NCBI RefSeq assembly: GCF_900142415.1
Contig: NZ_FRAU01000006.1
Coordinates: forward strand, 124,001-188,000
Reading direction: 5' to 3'
Origin: Rhodothermus profundi
Lineage (GTDB): Bacteria; Bacteroidota; Rhodothermia; Rhodothermales; Rhodothermaceae
DNA: 64,000 bases
The notes beneath the pieces are model-generated. The model was not told the DNA's origin and searched no databases. It worked only from the letters and a program-made list of their open reading frames with translations. The translations under genes were made by a program, and so were the position numbers. Shown piece after piece: positions 42,033-50,466 of the stretch; position 1 is the first letter of the stretch, and each line of letters begins with the position of its first letter.

Positions 42033-43364
42033 ATGGTGGAACGCTCGACCCCGGCTCCGCAAGCGCGCCCCAACGGTCAGACCGGCCGCACCTTTGGCTT
42101 TGAAACGCGCATGCTGCATGCGGGGCATATTCCTGACGCCGTCACGGGCGCCCGTGCCGTACCTATTTACCAGACTACCTCCTACGTCTTCGACGACGTA
42201 GACTACGCAGCCCAGCTTTTCGAGCTCAAGCAGTATGGCAACATCTACACGCGCATCAACAATCCCACCACCGCGGTCTTTGAGGAGCGCATGGCCTCGC
42301 TCGAAAATGGAACCGGCGCGGTGGCCACCGCCAGTGGCATGGCCGCGCAGTTCCTGACGTTCATGACGCTCTTACAGCCTGGCGATGAGATCGTCGCCTC
42401 CCAGCACCTCTATGGCGGAACGAAAACCCAGCTCACCCATACCCTCCAGAAACTGGGCGTAACGGTACATTTTGTTGATCCAACAGACTTCGACGCCTGG
42501 GAGGCGGCCATTACGCCCCGCACCCGCGCGCTCTATGGAGAGACTATCGGCAATCCGCAGGGCAGCATCCTGGACATTGAACGCCTGGCCGAACTGGCCC
42601 ACGCCCATCGCATTCCGCTGATCGTGGACAATACCTTTGCGACGCCGTACCTGTGCCGTCCGATCGAATGGGGCGCCGACATCGTCGTGCATTCGGCCAC
42701 CAAATTTATCGGGGGGCATGGCAACTCCATTGGGGGCGTGGTTATCGAAGCCGGCACGTTCGACTACCGCCATTTTCCTACCATTGCGGACCCCTCTCCC
42801 TCCTACCACGGCCTGCGCTTTTACGACACGTTCGGCCACCACGGCTTTCTGATGAAACTGCGCGCCGAGACGCTCCGCGACGTGGGCGCCTGCCTTTCTC
42901 CTTTTAATGCCTTCCTGCTCATCCAGGGACTGGAAACCCTCTCCATCCGCATGGAGCGGCATGTGGCAAACGCCCGCGCCATTGCCGAATTCCTGCACGA
43001 TCACCCCAGAGTCGCCTGGGTCGCCTACGCCGGTCTCCCCGACAGTCCCTACTACGAACTCGCCCAGAAGTACACGCCGCTAGGACCCGGGGCTGTTTTT
43101 ACGTTCGGGCTCAAGTACGGCGCCGAAGGACCGCGGGCAGCAGGTAAGAAGTTTATCGAGTCGCTACAGCTTTTCTCTCATCTGGCCAACGTAGGCGACG
43201 TGCGAAGCCTGGTCATTCATCCGGCCACTACCACGCATCAGCAGCTTTCTGACGAAGAACTGGAAGCTGCGGGTATCAAGCCCGAGATGATCCGTCTGTC
43301 CATTGGACTGGAAACCCTGGAGGACCTGTTATGGGACCTGGATCAGGCCCTGCATGCGATCTGA
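42033..43364 (+). CDS. metY: O-acetylhomoserine sulfhydrylase
   Basis: 443 residues, the length of MetY rather than the shorter MetB/MetC. This PLP enzyme makes homocysteine from O-acetylhomoserine and sulfide. Seen: 'FETRMLHAGHIPDAVTGARA', 'PIYQTTSYVF', 'YTRINNPTTAVFEERMASLE', 'TASGMAAQFL', 'PLIVDNTFATPYLCRPIEWG' and the PLP Lys in 'VVHSATKFIGGHGNSIGGVV'. The C-terminal 'NVGDVRSLVIHPATTTHQQL' and 'IRLSIGLETLEDLLWDLDQA' are typical. No homoserine acetyltransferase gene is adjacent. It overlaps the CoA-binding protein gene by 34 bases. Confidence 0.94.
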   Translation: MVERSTPAPQARPNGQTGRTFGFETRMLHAGHIPDAVTGARAVPIYQTTSYVFDDVDYAAQLFELKQYGNIYTRINNPTTAVFEERMASLENGTGAVATASGMAAQFLTFMTLLQPGDEIVASQHLYGGTKTQLTHTLQKLGVTVHFVDPTDFDAWEAAITPRTRALYGETIGNPQGSILDIERLAELAHAHRIPLIVDNTFATPYLCRPIEWGADIVVHSATKFIGGHGNSIGGVVIEAGTFDYRHFPTIADPSPSYHGLRFYDTFGHHGFLMKLRAETLRDVGACLSPFNAFLLIQGLETLSIRMERHVANARAIAEFLHDHPRVAWVAYAGLPDSPYYELAQKYTPLGPGAVFTFGLKYGAEGPRAAGKKFIESLQLFSHLANVGDVRSLVIHPATTTHQQLSDEELEAAGIKPEMIRLSIGLETLEDLLWDLDQALHAI

Positions 43365-43870
43365 CACTGAACTCCATCCTGCCACCAGCGCTTCGGGAAA
43401 AGTACCAGCACCCGGCCGTTATCCGTAAGGTGCTGGCCGAATCCCGCACCATTGCCATCGTCGGCCTTTCAGCCGACCGGCAGAAGGCCAGTCATTTTGT
43501 GGCCACCTATCTGCAATATGCCGGCTACCGAATTATTCCGGTGAATCCGCACGCTCAGGAGATCCTGGGTGAGCGTACCTATCCGGATCTGCGGAGCATT
43601 CCAGAGCCGGTCGATGTGGTCGACGTGTTCCGTCCGGCGCATGAATGCCCCGAATATGCCCGGCAGGCCGTGGAAATCGGCGCCCGTACGCTCTGGCTCC
43701 AGCTACGCATCGTCAGCCTTGAAGCTGCCCAGATTGCAGAAGCCGGGGGACTACAGGTGGTAATGGACCGCTGCATCAAGATGGAGCACGGTCGCTACAA
43801 CGGTAGCATGCACTGGGTGGGTATGAACACCGGCATCATTACGGCGCGCCGCGCTCGCCGCTGGTTTTAA
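43331..43870 (+). CDS. CoA-binding domain protein
   Basis: 179 residues from ATG 43331, inside the end of metY. The body is a lone CoA-binding (Rossmann) domain: 'TIAIVGLSADRQKASHFVAT', 'GYRIIPVNPHAQEILGERTY', 'VDVVDVFRPAHECPEYARQA' and 'GGLQVVMDRCIKMEH'. Related small proteins are found beside sulfhydrylase genes in some bacteria, and overlap with metY here suggests a role in sulfur amino acid metabolism (inference). The C-terminal ~35 residues ('YNGSMHWVGMNTGIITARRA') extend the core. It overlaps the convergent radA by four bases. Confidence 0.87.
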   Translation: MGPGSGPACDLTLNSILPPALREKYQHPAVIRKVLAESRTIAIVGLSADRQKASHFVATYLQYAGYRIIPVNPHAQEILGERTYPDLRSIPEPVDVVDVFRPAHECPEYARQAVEIGARTLWLQLRIVSLEAAQIAEAGGLQVVMDRCIKMEHGRYNGSMHWVGMNTGIITARRARRWF

Positions 43871-45228
43871 AGCACATAGTCCAGCGCCTCGTGCAACGAG
43901 CGCACCCCGACCACCTCCAGGCCGTCGGGACGCAGGAGTCCTTTCAGGTGATGGGCCGGTACCAGAGCCTGCCGAAAGCCCAGCCGGGCCGCTTCGCGGA
44001 GCCGAACGTCGAGCTGTCCGACGCCGCGAATTTCTCCGCCCAGCCCGACTTCGCCGATCAGCACGGTGCCCGTATCGGCCGGGATGTCCCGAAAGGACGA
44101 AGCAACCGCCACCAGCACACCCAGATCAGCCGCCGGCTCTTCCAACCGCAATCCCCCCACGACGTTTACGAACACGTCATGCGCCGCCAGACGCAGCCCC
44201 TCTCGCTTTTCTAGAACCGCCAGCAGCATCTGCAGCCGCCGGTAGTCAAAGCCCGTCGCATTGCGCTGCGGCGTTCCGTATGCGGTCGGTGTCACCAGCG
44301 CCTGGATTTCGACAAGCACCGGTCGCGTGCCTTCGAGCGTGCAGACTACCGTGGAACCACTGGTGCCGTAGCGCCGCTCCGACAGAAACAGCTCGCTGGG
44401 ATTATCAACGGCACGCAGGCCGGTTTCGTGCATCTCGAACACGCCAATTTCATGGGTGGCCCCGAAGCGGTTTTTGACCGCCCGCAAAATGCGATAGGCG
44501 TGATGGCGATCCCCCTCAAAATAAAGCACCGTATCGACCATGTGCTCCAGCACGCGCGGTCCGGCAATGGCGCCTTCTTTGGTAACGTGCCCGACCAGAA
44601 AAACCGGAACATGCGTGGTTTTTGCATAATGCATGAGCAACGCGGCACTTTCGCGCACCTGGCTGACCGAACCCGGTGCGCTTTCCAGCTCAGGCCGGTA
44701 AACCGTCTGAATCGAATCGATCACGAGCACCTCGGGCTTCGCCCGGCGCGCAGCCTCCAGAATCGCTTCCAGGTTGGTCTCGGCCAGGAGCAGAAGGTTT
44801 TCCCCTTCTATGCCCAGGCGCCGAGCACGCAGCCGCACCTGACGAACCGACTCTTCGCCTGTCACGTAGAGCACCCGGCGATCGGGAAGGTAGCGGGCAA
44901 GTTCAGTCATCAGCGTGCTTTTGCCAATGCCCGGATCACCCGCCAGCAAGATGAGCGAGCCCGGCACAATGCCCCCGCCCAGGACCCGGTCCAGCTCGGC
45001 CACGCCGGTTACCAGCCGCGCCTCCTCGTCTAACGGAACAGCCGATAGCGGGACGGGATCAGCACTCGGTGCCTCTGCCCTGCGCTGCGGCACGCGTGCC
45101 CTCACGGGCCTTGGTCGCGCTTCCTCCACCAGCGTATTCCATCCGCCACAATCCGGACAACGCCCCATCCAACGCGGTGCTTCGTAGCCGCAGGCCTGAC
45201 AGACGTATCGGCTCGATGAACGCGCCAT
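43867..45228 (-). CDS. radA: DNA repair ATPase RadA
   Basis: 453 residues from ATG 45228. An N-terminal zinc finger ('YVCQACGYEAPRWMGRCPDC') leads into a RecA-like ATPase with Walker A 'LLAGDPGIGKSTLMTELA' near residue 96 and the RadA-specific 'VKNRFGATHEIGVFEM' near 253. A Lon-like C-terminal domain follows ('HDVFVNVVGGLRLEEPAADL', 'IGEVGLGGEIRGV'). RadA helps branch migration during recombinational repair. It converges with the CoA-binding protein gene (four-base overlap) and diverges from the MlaE-like gene. Confidence 0.96.
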   Translation of the reverse strand: MARSSSRYVCQACGYEAPRWMGRCPDCGGWNTLVEEARPRPVRARVPQRRAEAPSADPVPLSAVPLDEEARLVTGVAELDRVLGGGIVPGSLILLAGDPGIGKSTLMTELARYLPDRRVLYVTGEESVRQVRLRARRLGIEGENLLLLAETNLEAILEAARRAKPEVLVIDSIQTVYRPELESAPGSVSQVRESAALLMHYAKTTHVPVFLVGHVTKEGAIAGPRVLEHMVDTVLYFEGDRHHAYRILRAVKNRFGATHEIGVFEMHETGLRAVDNPSELFLSERRYGTSGSTVVCTLEGTRPVLVEIQALVTPTAYGTPQRNATGFDYRRLQMLLAVLEKREGLRLAAHDVFVNVVGGLRLEEPAADLGVLVAVASSFRDIPADTGTVLIGEVGLGGEIRGVGQLDVRLREAARLGFRQALVPAHHLKGLLRPDGLEVVGVRSLHEALDYVL

Positions 45229-45352
45229 GAGATTTGTCTCCGTCTGAAACCCTGTTTTACTCCTCGTGTTACGTTCGCTCGATAGCAGGCGGCTTTTTTC
45301 CTGCACGGAAGCTCTGCTTGCTCACGCGTACAGGCTGGCGAAGTTGCGTTCC

Positions 45353-46114
45353 ATGCAAAAGTCACTGTCACAGTTTTTACTGCCCTTTCGGGCACTGGGC
45401 CAGTACACGCTGCTGCTTGTCCACGCGTTCTCGGCCCTGGGAGAGTTCAAAACGTATCGAAAGAACCTGTTCGATCAGATGGTGCGTATCGGGGTTGATT
45501 CAATCCCGATTGTAGCGATGGCCGCCGCGTTCTCCGGCGCCGTGATGACCGTGCAGACCGCCTACCAGCTTGTATCGCCGTTCATTCCTAAGTCTGTGAT
45601 TGGCGCAGTGGTCGCCCCTTCCATGATTCTGGAGCTGGCGGTAGTCGTCACGGGTTTTATCCTGGCAGGTCGGGTGGGTGCCCGCATAGCCGCTGAGCTG
45701 GGCACCATGCGCGTCACCGAGCAGATCGACGCGCTCGAAGCCATGGGCCTGAACTCGGTCAGTTATCTGGTCGTCCCGCGTGTGCTGGCTGGCATGATCA
45801 TGGTGCCAGTGCTCTACGTGATAGCCAGTTTCATCGGCATAGCTTCAGGCATTCTGGTAGCCAACCTGGGGGGCTTTCTCTCGACCGGCGAATTCCTCCA
45901 GGGCGCCCGGCAGTTTTTCAAGCCGTTTGATCCCATCTTTGGCGTTATCAAAGCCTTCGTGTTCGGCTTCGTGATTACGTCCATCTCCTGCTACAAAGGC
46001 TACTTTACCCAGGGTGGAGCTGAGGGAGTCGGACGGAGCACTACGCAGGCAGCCGTCCTGAGCTGCGTGTATATTCTGGTAGCGGATCTGGTCCTGGCCG
46101 TTCTACTGCTATAA
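45353..46114 (+). CDS. MlaE-type lipid ABC transporter permease
   Basis: 253 residues from ATG 45353 (MQKSLSQFLLPFRALGQYTL). About five to six membrane segments and the MlaE/DUF140 signature: 'DSIPIVAMAAAFSGAVMTVQ', 'AVVVTGFILAGRVGARIAAE' and 'LGTMRVTEQIDALEAMGLN'. It should form the inner-membrane channel of a phospholipid transport complex with the next two genes, MlaF-like ATPase and MlaD-like MCE protein. No MlaC or MlaB homologue is adjacent, as is common outside proteobacteria. Confidence 0.93.
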   Translation: MQKSLSQFLLPFRALGQYTLLLVHAFSALGEFKTYRKNLFDQMVRIGVDSIPIVAMAAAFSGAVMTVQTAYQLVSPFIPKSVIGAVVAPSMILELAVVVTGFILAGRVGARIAAELGTMRVTEQIDALEAMGLNSVSYLVVPRVLAGMIMVPVLYVIASFIGIASGILVANLGGFLSTGEFLQGARQFFKPFDPIFGVIKAFVFGFVITSISCYKGYFTQGGAEGVGRSTTQAAVLSCVYILVADLVLAVLLL

Positions 46115-46118
46115 CCCG

Positions 46119-46877
46119 ATGATTCAGGTCGAACATCTCTACAAGAGCTTTGATGGACGCCCCGTCCTGGTAGACGTCTCGCTGGAAATTCGCGATGGCG
46201 AGACGCTGGCTATCATCGGCCGCTCGGGTTCGGGCAAGAGCGTCTTGATGAAGCACCTGATCGGTCTGTTGAAACCCGACCGGGGACGCGTGCTGGTCGA
46301 TGGCGTAGACATTCACGCCATCTCTTATGAAGAATTGCGCCGGATTCGCCGGCAGTTTGGCGTGCTCTTCCAGAGCGGCGCGCTGTTCGACTCAATGAAT
46401 GCGTTCGAAAACGTAGCCTTCCCGCTGCGCACGTTTACCAATCTCTCGGAAGCAGCGATCCGCCGTCGCGTGCAGGAGTGCCTGGAGCTGGTCCAATTGC
46501 CGGACGTGGGGCCCAAGATGCCTGACGAACTCTCAGGCGGCATGAAAAAACGTGTGGCGCTGGCGCGCGCCATTGCCCTGGAGCCACGCTACATTATCTA
46601 CGACGAGCCAACTACTGGCCTCGACCCGGAGACGGCCAATGCTATTGACGAGCTGATTCGCGACCTGAATCACCGGCTCAACGTTACCGGCATCGTCGTT
46701 ACGCACGACATGCATTCGGTGCTTTCGGTAGCCGACCGCGTGGCCTTCCTGTATCAGGGCCGTATGCACTGGGTAGGTACCATCGAGGCATTGCATCGCA
46801 GCAACGACCCGACACTGCTTGCCTTTGTGAAAGCCAGCGAGTACCAGATTGGTCAACCGATTTCTCGCAGCACATGA
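46119..46877 (+). CDS. MlaF-type ABC transporter ATPase
   Basis: 252 residues, a complete ABC ATPase: Walker A 'IGRSGSGKSVLMKHLIG', Q-loop 'RRQFGVLFQSGALFDSMNAF', signature 'DELSGGMKKRVALARAIALE', Walker B 'YIIYDEPTTGLDPETANAI' and H-loop 'GIVVTHDMHSVLSVADRVAF'. The 'LFQSGALFDS' and 'GGMKKRVALARA' forms are typical of the Mkl/MlaF group that energises MCE transporters. Four bases separate it from the permease, and its stop overlaps the start of the MCE gene (ATGA). Confidence 0.95.
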   Translation: MIQVEHLYKSFDGRPVLVDVSLEIRDGETLAIIGRSGSGKSVLMKHLIGLLKPDRGRVLVDGVDIHAISYEELRRIRRQFGVLFQSGALFDSMNAFENVAFPLRTFTNLSEAAIRRRVQECLELVQLPDVGPKMPDELSGGMKKRVALARAIALEPRYIIYDEPTTGLDPETANAIDELIRDLNHRLNVTGIVVTHDMHSVLSVADRVAFLYQGRMHWVGTIEALHRSNDPTLLAFVKASEYQIGQPISRST

Positions 46878-47815
46878 ACGCACTGATGACCCATCGCAAC
46901 GAAGTCAAAGTGGGCGTGGCCCTGGTTGCGGCTGCGCTGATCCTGTTTTTCGGAACCCGCTTCCTGCTCAATCTGCCCCTTTTTGAGCGAACCGCCACTT
47001 ATGAAACGCTCCTGCCAGACGCCGGAGGCCTGGTCGATGGCAGCCTGGTACGGCTAAAAGGGGTGGTCGTCGGACGCGTCACGGAAGTGCACTACGATCC
47101 GCAGCACGGCATGGCACGCGTGCGGTTTCAAATTCACGGCGGCGTGCCGCTTCCAGAAGGATCGTACACGCGCATTTCCGGCCTGGCGATGTTTGGCAAC
47201 GTGGAAATGGAAATCGTGCCCGGCCCTCCCGGCAATCCGCCCCTGAAGCCGGGCAGCCAGCTCCCGGGCCATCTCGATGGTGGCCTGGCAGCCGTGGCCG
47301 AAGAAGTTCCTGCCGTGCTGCAACAACTGAACACGCTGCTGGAACGCTTCGATACGGTAGCGGAAGCCGCAGCCACGCAGCTCAGCACGCCGGGCAGCGA
47401 CCTGCGTCTGACACTCCAGGCCCTCCGCCAGAGTAGCCAGACCCTGGCAGCGCTGCTCCAGCGTGAACAACAACACATCGCCCGCACGCTGGAAAACCTG
47501 GCCACTACCTCCGACCAGCTTCGCGAAGCCGCTACCCCTACCGCTGACTCCATCCAGGCCGCCGCCGCCCAGCTCCGCCACCTGCTACGCCGCCTGGAAG
47601 CCAGCACTGCCTCGCTGGAGCAGGCCACAGCCTCACTCGACCGCATTCTGGCGCACATCGCCCGTGGCGAAGGCACGCTCGGCCGTCTGATCTATGACGA
47701 GACGCTCTACTGGAAGCTCGACACCACACTGACCGGCCTGAACCGCATTCTGCGCGACTTTGAGGCCAACCCCGGCCGTTACCTGCGCGAACTACGGCTG
47801 ATCGACGTGTTCTAA
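46874..47815 (+). CDS. MlaD/MCE-domain lipid-binding protein
   Basis: 313 residues. One N-terminal membrane anchor ('VALVAAALILFFGTRFLLNL') and then an MCE domain at about 38-120 ('LLPDAGGLVDGSLVRLKGVV', 'VGRVTEVHYDPQ', 'YTRISGLAMFGNVEMEIV'). The rest (125-313) is a long helical region with repeated Leu/Gln/Ala patterns ('TLQALRQSSQTLAALLQREQ', 'QLRHLLRRLEASTASLEQ'). Proteins of this kind hexamerise and bind lipid in the periplasm. It completes the three-gene MlaEFD-like operon. Confidence 0.94.
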   Translation: MNALMTHRNEVKVGVALVAAALILFFGTRFLLNLPLFERTATYETLLPDAGGLVDGSLVRLKGVVVGRVTEVHYDPQHGMARVRFQIHGGVPLPEGSYTRISGLAMFGNVEMEIVPGPPGNPPLKPGSQLPGHLDGGLAAVAEEVPAVLQQLNTLLERFDTVAEAAATQLSTPGSDLRLTLQALRQSSQTLAALLQREQQHIARTLENLATTSDQLREAATPTADSIQAAAAQLRHLLRRLEASTASLEQATASLDRILAHIARGEGTLGRLIYDETLYWKLDTTLTGLNRILRDFEANPGRYLRELRLIDVF

Positions 47816-47888
47816 CCCGCTTGCACCCAAACGCGCCATGCCGTTTCTTTAAGGCAGAAGATCTTCCGAACCGCTTTCGGAAACGAGC

Positions 47889-48752
47889 ATGGCGCTCACG
47901 CGTCGGCAGGCACTGCGCAGGCTGGCCGGAGCAGCCGCCCTGACCACCATGGGCGCGCCGCTGGTGCTTCCCGCTCGCCAACGCCCTCCGCTTAAAGGAC
48001 GCATCCGGCACTCTGTCTGCAAATGGTGCTATCCGAACCTGAGCGTGGAAGCCCTGGCAGCGGCCGGTGTCAAGATGGGCCTGCAATCCATTGAACTGCT
48101 GGACCCGCCCGACTGGCCGCGCCTTCGGCCGTACGGACTTATCTGCGCCATGGGCAACGGCCCCTCGCGCATCACCGAAGGGTTCAACCGCCTCGAAAAT
48201 CACGCCTGGCTGGTGCCGCAATTCAAAAAGCGCATCGAAGAAGCCGCCGAAGCCGGGGTCCCCAACCTGATCTGCTTCTCCGGAAACCGCAACGGAATGG
48301 ACGACGAAGAGGGGCTGGAAAACTGCGTGATCGGCCTCAAACAGATCCTGCCCACGGCTGAGAAATACGGCGTCACGATCTGTATGGAGCTGCTTAACAG
48401 CAAGATTGACCATCCCGACTACATGTGCGACCGCACCGAATGGGGCGTGCGGCTTGTGCAACGCCTGGGCTCAGAGCGCTTCAAGCTGCTCTATGACATC
48501 TACCACATGCAGATCATGGAAGGAGACATCATCCGCACCATTCAGAACTCCATCGAATACATTGCCCACTTCCACACCGCCGGTGTACCGGGACGCCACG
48601 AAATTGACGACTCCCAGGAGCTCTACTACCCGGCCATCATGCGGGCCATTGCCGCGACAGGATTCGACGGGTTTGTGGCGCAGGAGTTTATCCCTACGGC
48701 CGACGATCCCCTGGAATCCCTCCGCCATGCCATTGCCATCTGTGACGTGTAA
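47889..48752 (+). CDS. Tat-exported hydroxypyruvate isomerase-like TIM barrel protein
   Basis: 287 residues. The start 'MALTRRQALRRLAGAAALTT' has a twin Arg followed by a hydrophobic stretch, so Tat export is likely. The rest is an AP endonuclease family 2 / hydroxypyruvate isomerase barrel: 'FNRLENHAWLVPQFKKRIEE', 'NLICFSGNRNGMDDEEGLEN', metal-binding Glu in 'VTICMELLNSK', 'LLYDIYHMQIMEGDIIRTI', 'IAHFHTAGVPGRHEIDD' and Glu in 'GFVAQEFIPT'. True substrate unknown. An inverted repeat TTCCGAA/TTCGGAA ends six bases before the start. Confidence 0.88.
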   Translation: MALTRRQALRRLAGAAALTTMGAPLVLPARQRPPLKGRIRHSVCKWCYPNLSVEALAAAGVKMGLQSIELLDPPDWPRLRPYGLICAMGNGPSRITEGFNRLENHAWLVPQFKKRIEEAAEAGVPNLICFSGNRNGMDDEEGLENCVIGLKQILPTAEKYGVTICMELLNSKIDHPDYMCDRTEWGVRLVQRLGSERFKLLYDIYHMQIMEGDIIRTIQNSIEYIAHFHTAGVPGRHEIDDSQELYYPAIMRAIAATGFDGFVAQEFIPTADDPLESLRHAIAICDV

Positions 48753-48767
48753 GCCGATGAATCAGCC

Positions 48768-49334
48768 ATGCCCACCTACGAAGACGCCCTGAAGCTCTTT
48801 CACGAATGGACGCAGTCTGAAAACCTGCGTCGTCACGGCTATGCGGTCGAGGCCGCCATGGCGTATTATGCCCGCCACTTTGGCGAAGATGAAACGCTCT
48901 GGCGCATGACCGGTCTGCTTCACGACCTGGACTACGAGCGGCATCCAACCCCCGAGGAGCATCCGTACGTGGGCGTGCGCGTGCTGCGCGAGCTGGGCTA
49001 CCCCGAAGAAATGCTGGAGGCCATCCTGGGTCACGCCGACTACACGGGCACGCCACGCCGGACGCTGCTGGCCCGAACGTTGTTCGCGGTCGATGAACTG
49101 GCGGGCTTTATTACGGCCGTAGCGTACGTGCGCCCTACCCGGCTTGAAGGCCTGACCGTCAAGTCGGTCAAGAAAAAGCTCAAGGACAAAGCCTTTGCCG
49201 CTGGCGTCAGCCGCGAAGACATCCGACGAGGCGCCGAGGAGCTGGGACTGCCGCTGGAGGAACACATCGCGCATGTGATTGCCGGTATGCAGGCCGAAGC
49301 CGAGCGCCTGGGCCTGGCTGCTTCCCCGGCCTGA
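48768..49334 (+). CDS. HD-domain metal-dependent phosphohydrolase
   Basis: 188 residues, a single HD domain. The metal-binding pattern is H in 'ENLRRHGYAVEAAMAYYARH', HD in 'WRMTGLLHDLDYERHPTPEE', H in 'EEHPYVGVRVLRELGY' and D further on ('LFAVDELAGFITAVAYVRP'). This form ('LRRHGYAVEAAM', 'HADYTGTPR') is widespread in thermophiles and is usually annotated only as HDIG/HD family. Cytoplasmic; substrate unknown. It lies 15 bases after the Tat-exported barrel gene. Confidence 0.88.
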   Translation: MPTYEDALKLFHEWTQSENLRRHGYAVEAAMAYYARHFGEDETLWRMTGLLHDLDYERHPTPEEHPYVGVRVLRELGYPEEMLEAILGHADYTGTPRRTLLARTLFAVDELAGFITAVAYVRPTRLEGLTVKSVKKKLKDKAFAAGVSREDIRRGAEELGLPLEEHIAHVIAGMQAEAERLGLAASPA

Positions 49335-49692
49335 ACTACTCCTCCTGCAGGCGAAGGTCCACGCCGCGACATCTTCCGCCCCGGTCCCTGTAGACCGACC
49401 GGGGATATATCCATTTTTTCGAAAAAAGCGCTGTTCTGCCACGTTGTCCCATAGACCGAGCCGCTCCAGAGGCTTGCCAAGGTGGATATGCTACTTAGCA
49501 GGCCCGTGCGAGCGGCAACCCGGCCTATGGGTCGCGAACAGCTCCTCTAAAAGAAGATGGGGGTGAAGACGGCTGCTGCGCTCTGGTTTCCGGGGAATCC
49601 TGCGCTGTCGGGGCAGTTTTTCTCAAACAGGAAGCCCCTCTTCGATAGGTCCGGAGGAGGTCTGCTCGTAGGAGACCGAGTTATGCACTTCC
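49335..49692. other. Gene-poor stretch with no supported gene
   Basis: About 360 bases. Frames are open across it in several phases but none has protein-like composition or a convincing start, and codon usage does not resemble the flanking genes. No repeats or terminators were seen. It may hold the promoter of the small ORF at 49693. Confidence 0.4.
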
Positions 49693-49818
49693 ATGGTCTA
49701 TCAGACCGCTACCGAATGCGTTTTGATCATAATCCGCACAGATTCCCAAACCGGCGAAATAACAGACGCCGAAATCTATACCGGAACAGGCACAGGGCCC
49801 GGCTGCCGTCCCGACTAA
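49693..49818 (+). CDS. Possible small peptide gene upstream of the broken propeller
   Basis: A 41-codon frame from ATG 49693 to TAA 49816-49818 reads 'MVYQTATECVLIIIRTDSQT', 'GEITDAEIYTGTGTGPGCRP' then D. It contains a hydrophobic strand and a Gly/Thr-rich end with a late Cys. GGAG lies about 20 bases before the ATG, which is far. The sequence looks more protein-like than the overlapping long plus-strand frame. Small Cys-containing peptides are known beside six-bladed propeller genes in Bacteroidota; that association here is only a suggestion. It could also be the remaining end of a longer gene. Confidence 0.35.
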   Translation: MVYQTATECVLIIIRTDSQTGEITDAEIYTGTGTGPGCRPD

Positions 49819-49819
49819 T

Positions 49820-49861
49820 CCTGACGCTCACGCTGAGTAGCCTGACACTCACGCTGAGTAG
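49820..49861 (+). repeat. Tandem 21-bp duplication
   Basis: The 21-base unit at 49820-49840 is repeated at 49841-49861 with one change (CTGACG versus CTGACA). It sits between the small ORF and the decayed propeller gene. Confidence 0.85.
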
Positions 49862-50460
49862 TACCGTCGACTTGATAGGAGTCTCGAAGGTGCGGGGCCA
49901 GAACATGCTGCGGCTGCCCCTGGACCTTGTCCTGCCAGGCCATCTTTTTGTCCGCGTGGTATCGGTAGCCATGGATCGCCATCAGCACCTCCTGGTGGCC
50001 GATGCCGGCGCTTACTACGTGCCACGCTTTAGCGCGCGGGGCGCACCGATCGACACGCTGGGCCAACGGGGCAACGGCCCCGGCAAATTTCAGCCCCTGA
50101 CGCGCATTGCCTGTCCGCCTGAAGGTGACTGGCTGTTCGTGCTGGAAGAACTGTCCCGTCGCATGCATCGCTGGCACCTGGATCCCGGTCCCTGCCACGT
50201 GGACACCCGAGTCCTTTCATTCCCACGCGCCGCCTTTTTCTTGTTGCGACCCGAAAGCCAGGGCGGGCGCGTGCAGCACCCGTCGCCTATCGGGGCACAG
50301 CAAGTCCTTGAGGCTGCTACCGCCTGGATCCCGGTCTTTACATGTTCGACACGCGCTGGAAGCTTCCCTTTCCGGCCGATCGACGGGTTCAGCAGCGGCG
50401 CCCTCCTCGCCTATCGGTTGCAAGTTCTACCGCCTGTCGATCAGTCGTCTCCTGAGCCTT
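49862..50460 (+). pseudogene. Decayed NHL / six-bladed beta-propeller protein gene
   Basis: The plus frame reads 'GQNMLRLPLDLVLPGHLFVR', 'VVSVAMDRHQHLLVADAGAY', 'RGAPIDTLGQRGNGPGKFQP', 'LTRIACPPEGDWLFVLEELS' and 'RRMHRWHLDPG', the repeating pattern of six-bladed beta-propeller (NHL-like) proteins of Bacteroidota. After about 50230 the frame loses this character, and near 50325 protein-like sequence resumes in another frame ('RLDPGLYMFDTRWKLPFPAD'). There is no plausible start with a signal peptide. So only about one and a half blades remain, with at least one frameshift. It runs toward the convergent metallophosphoesterase gene. Confidence 0.6.
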
Positions 50461-50466
50461 GTTCTG

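Noticed and set aside
47864-47882. TTCCGAA/TTCGGAA hairpin before the Tat-exported barrel gene
   Set aside because: Short arms; noted with the gene but not enough to call a regulatory site.
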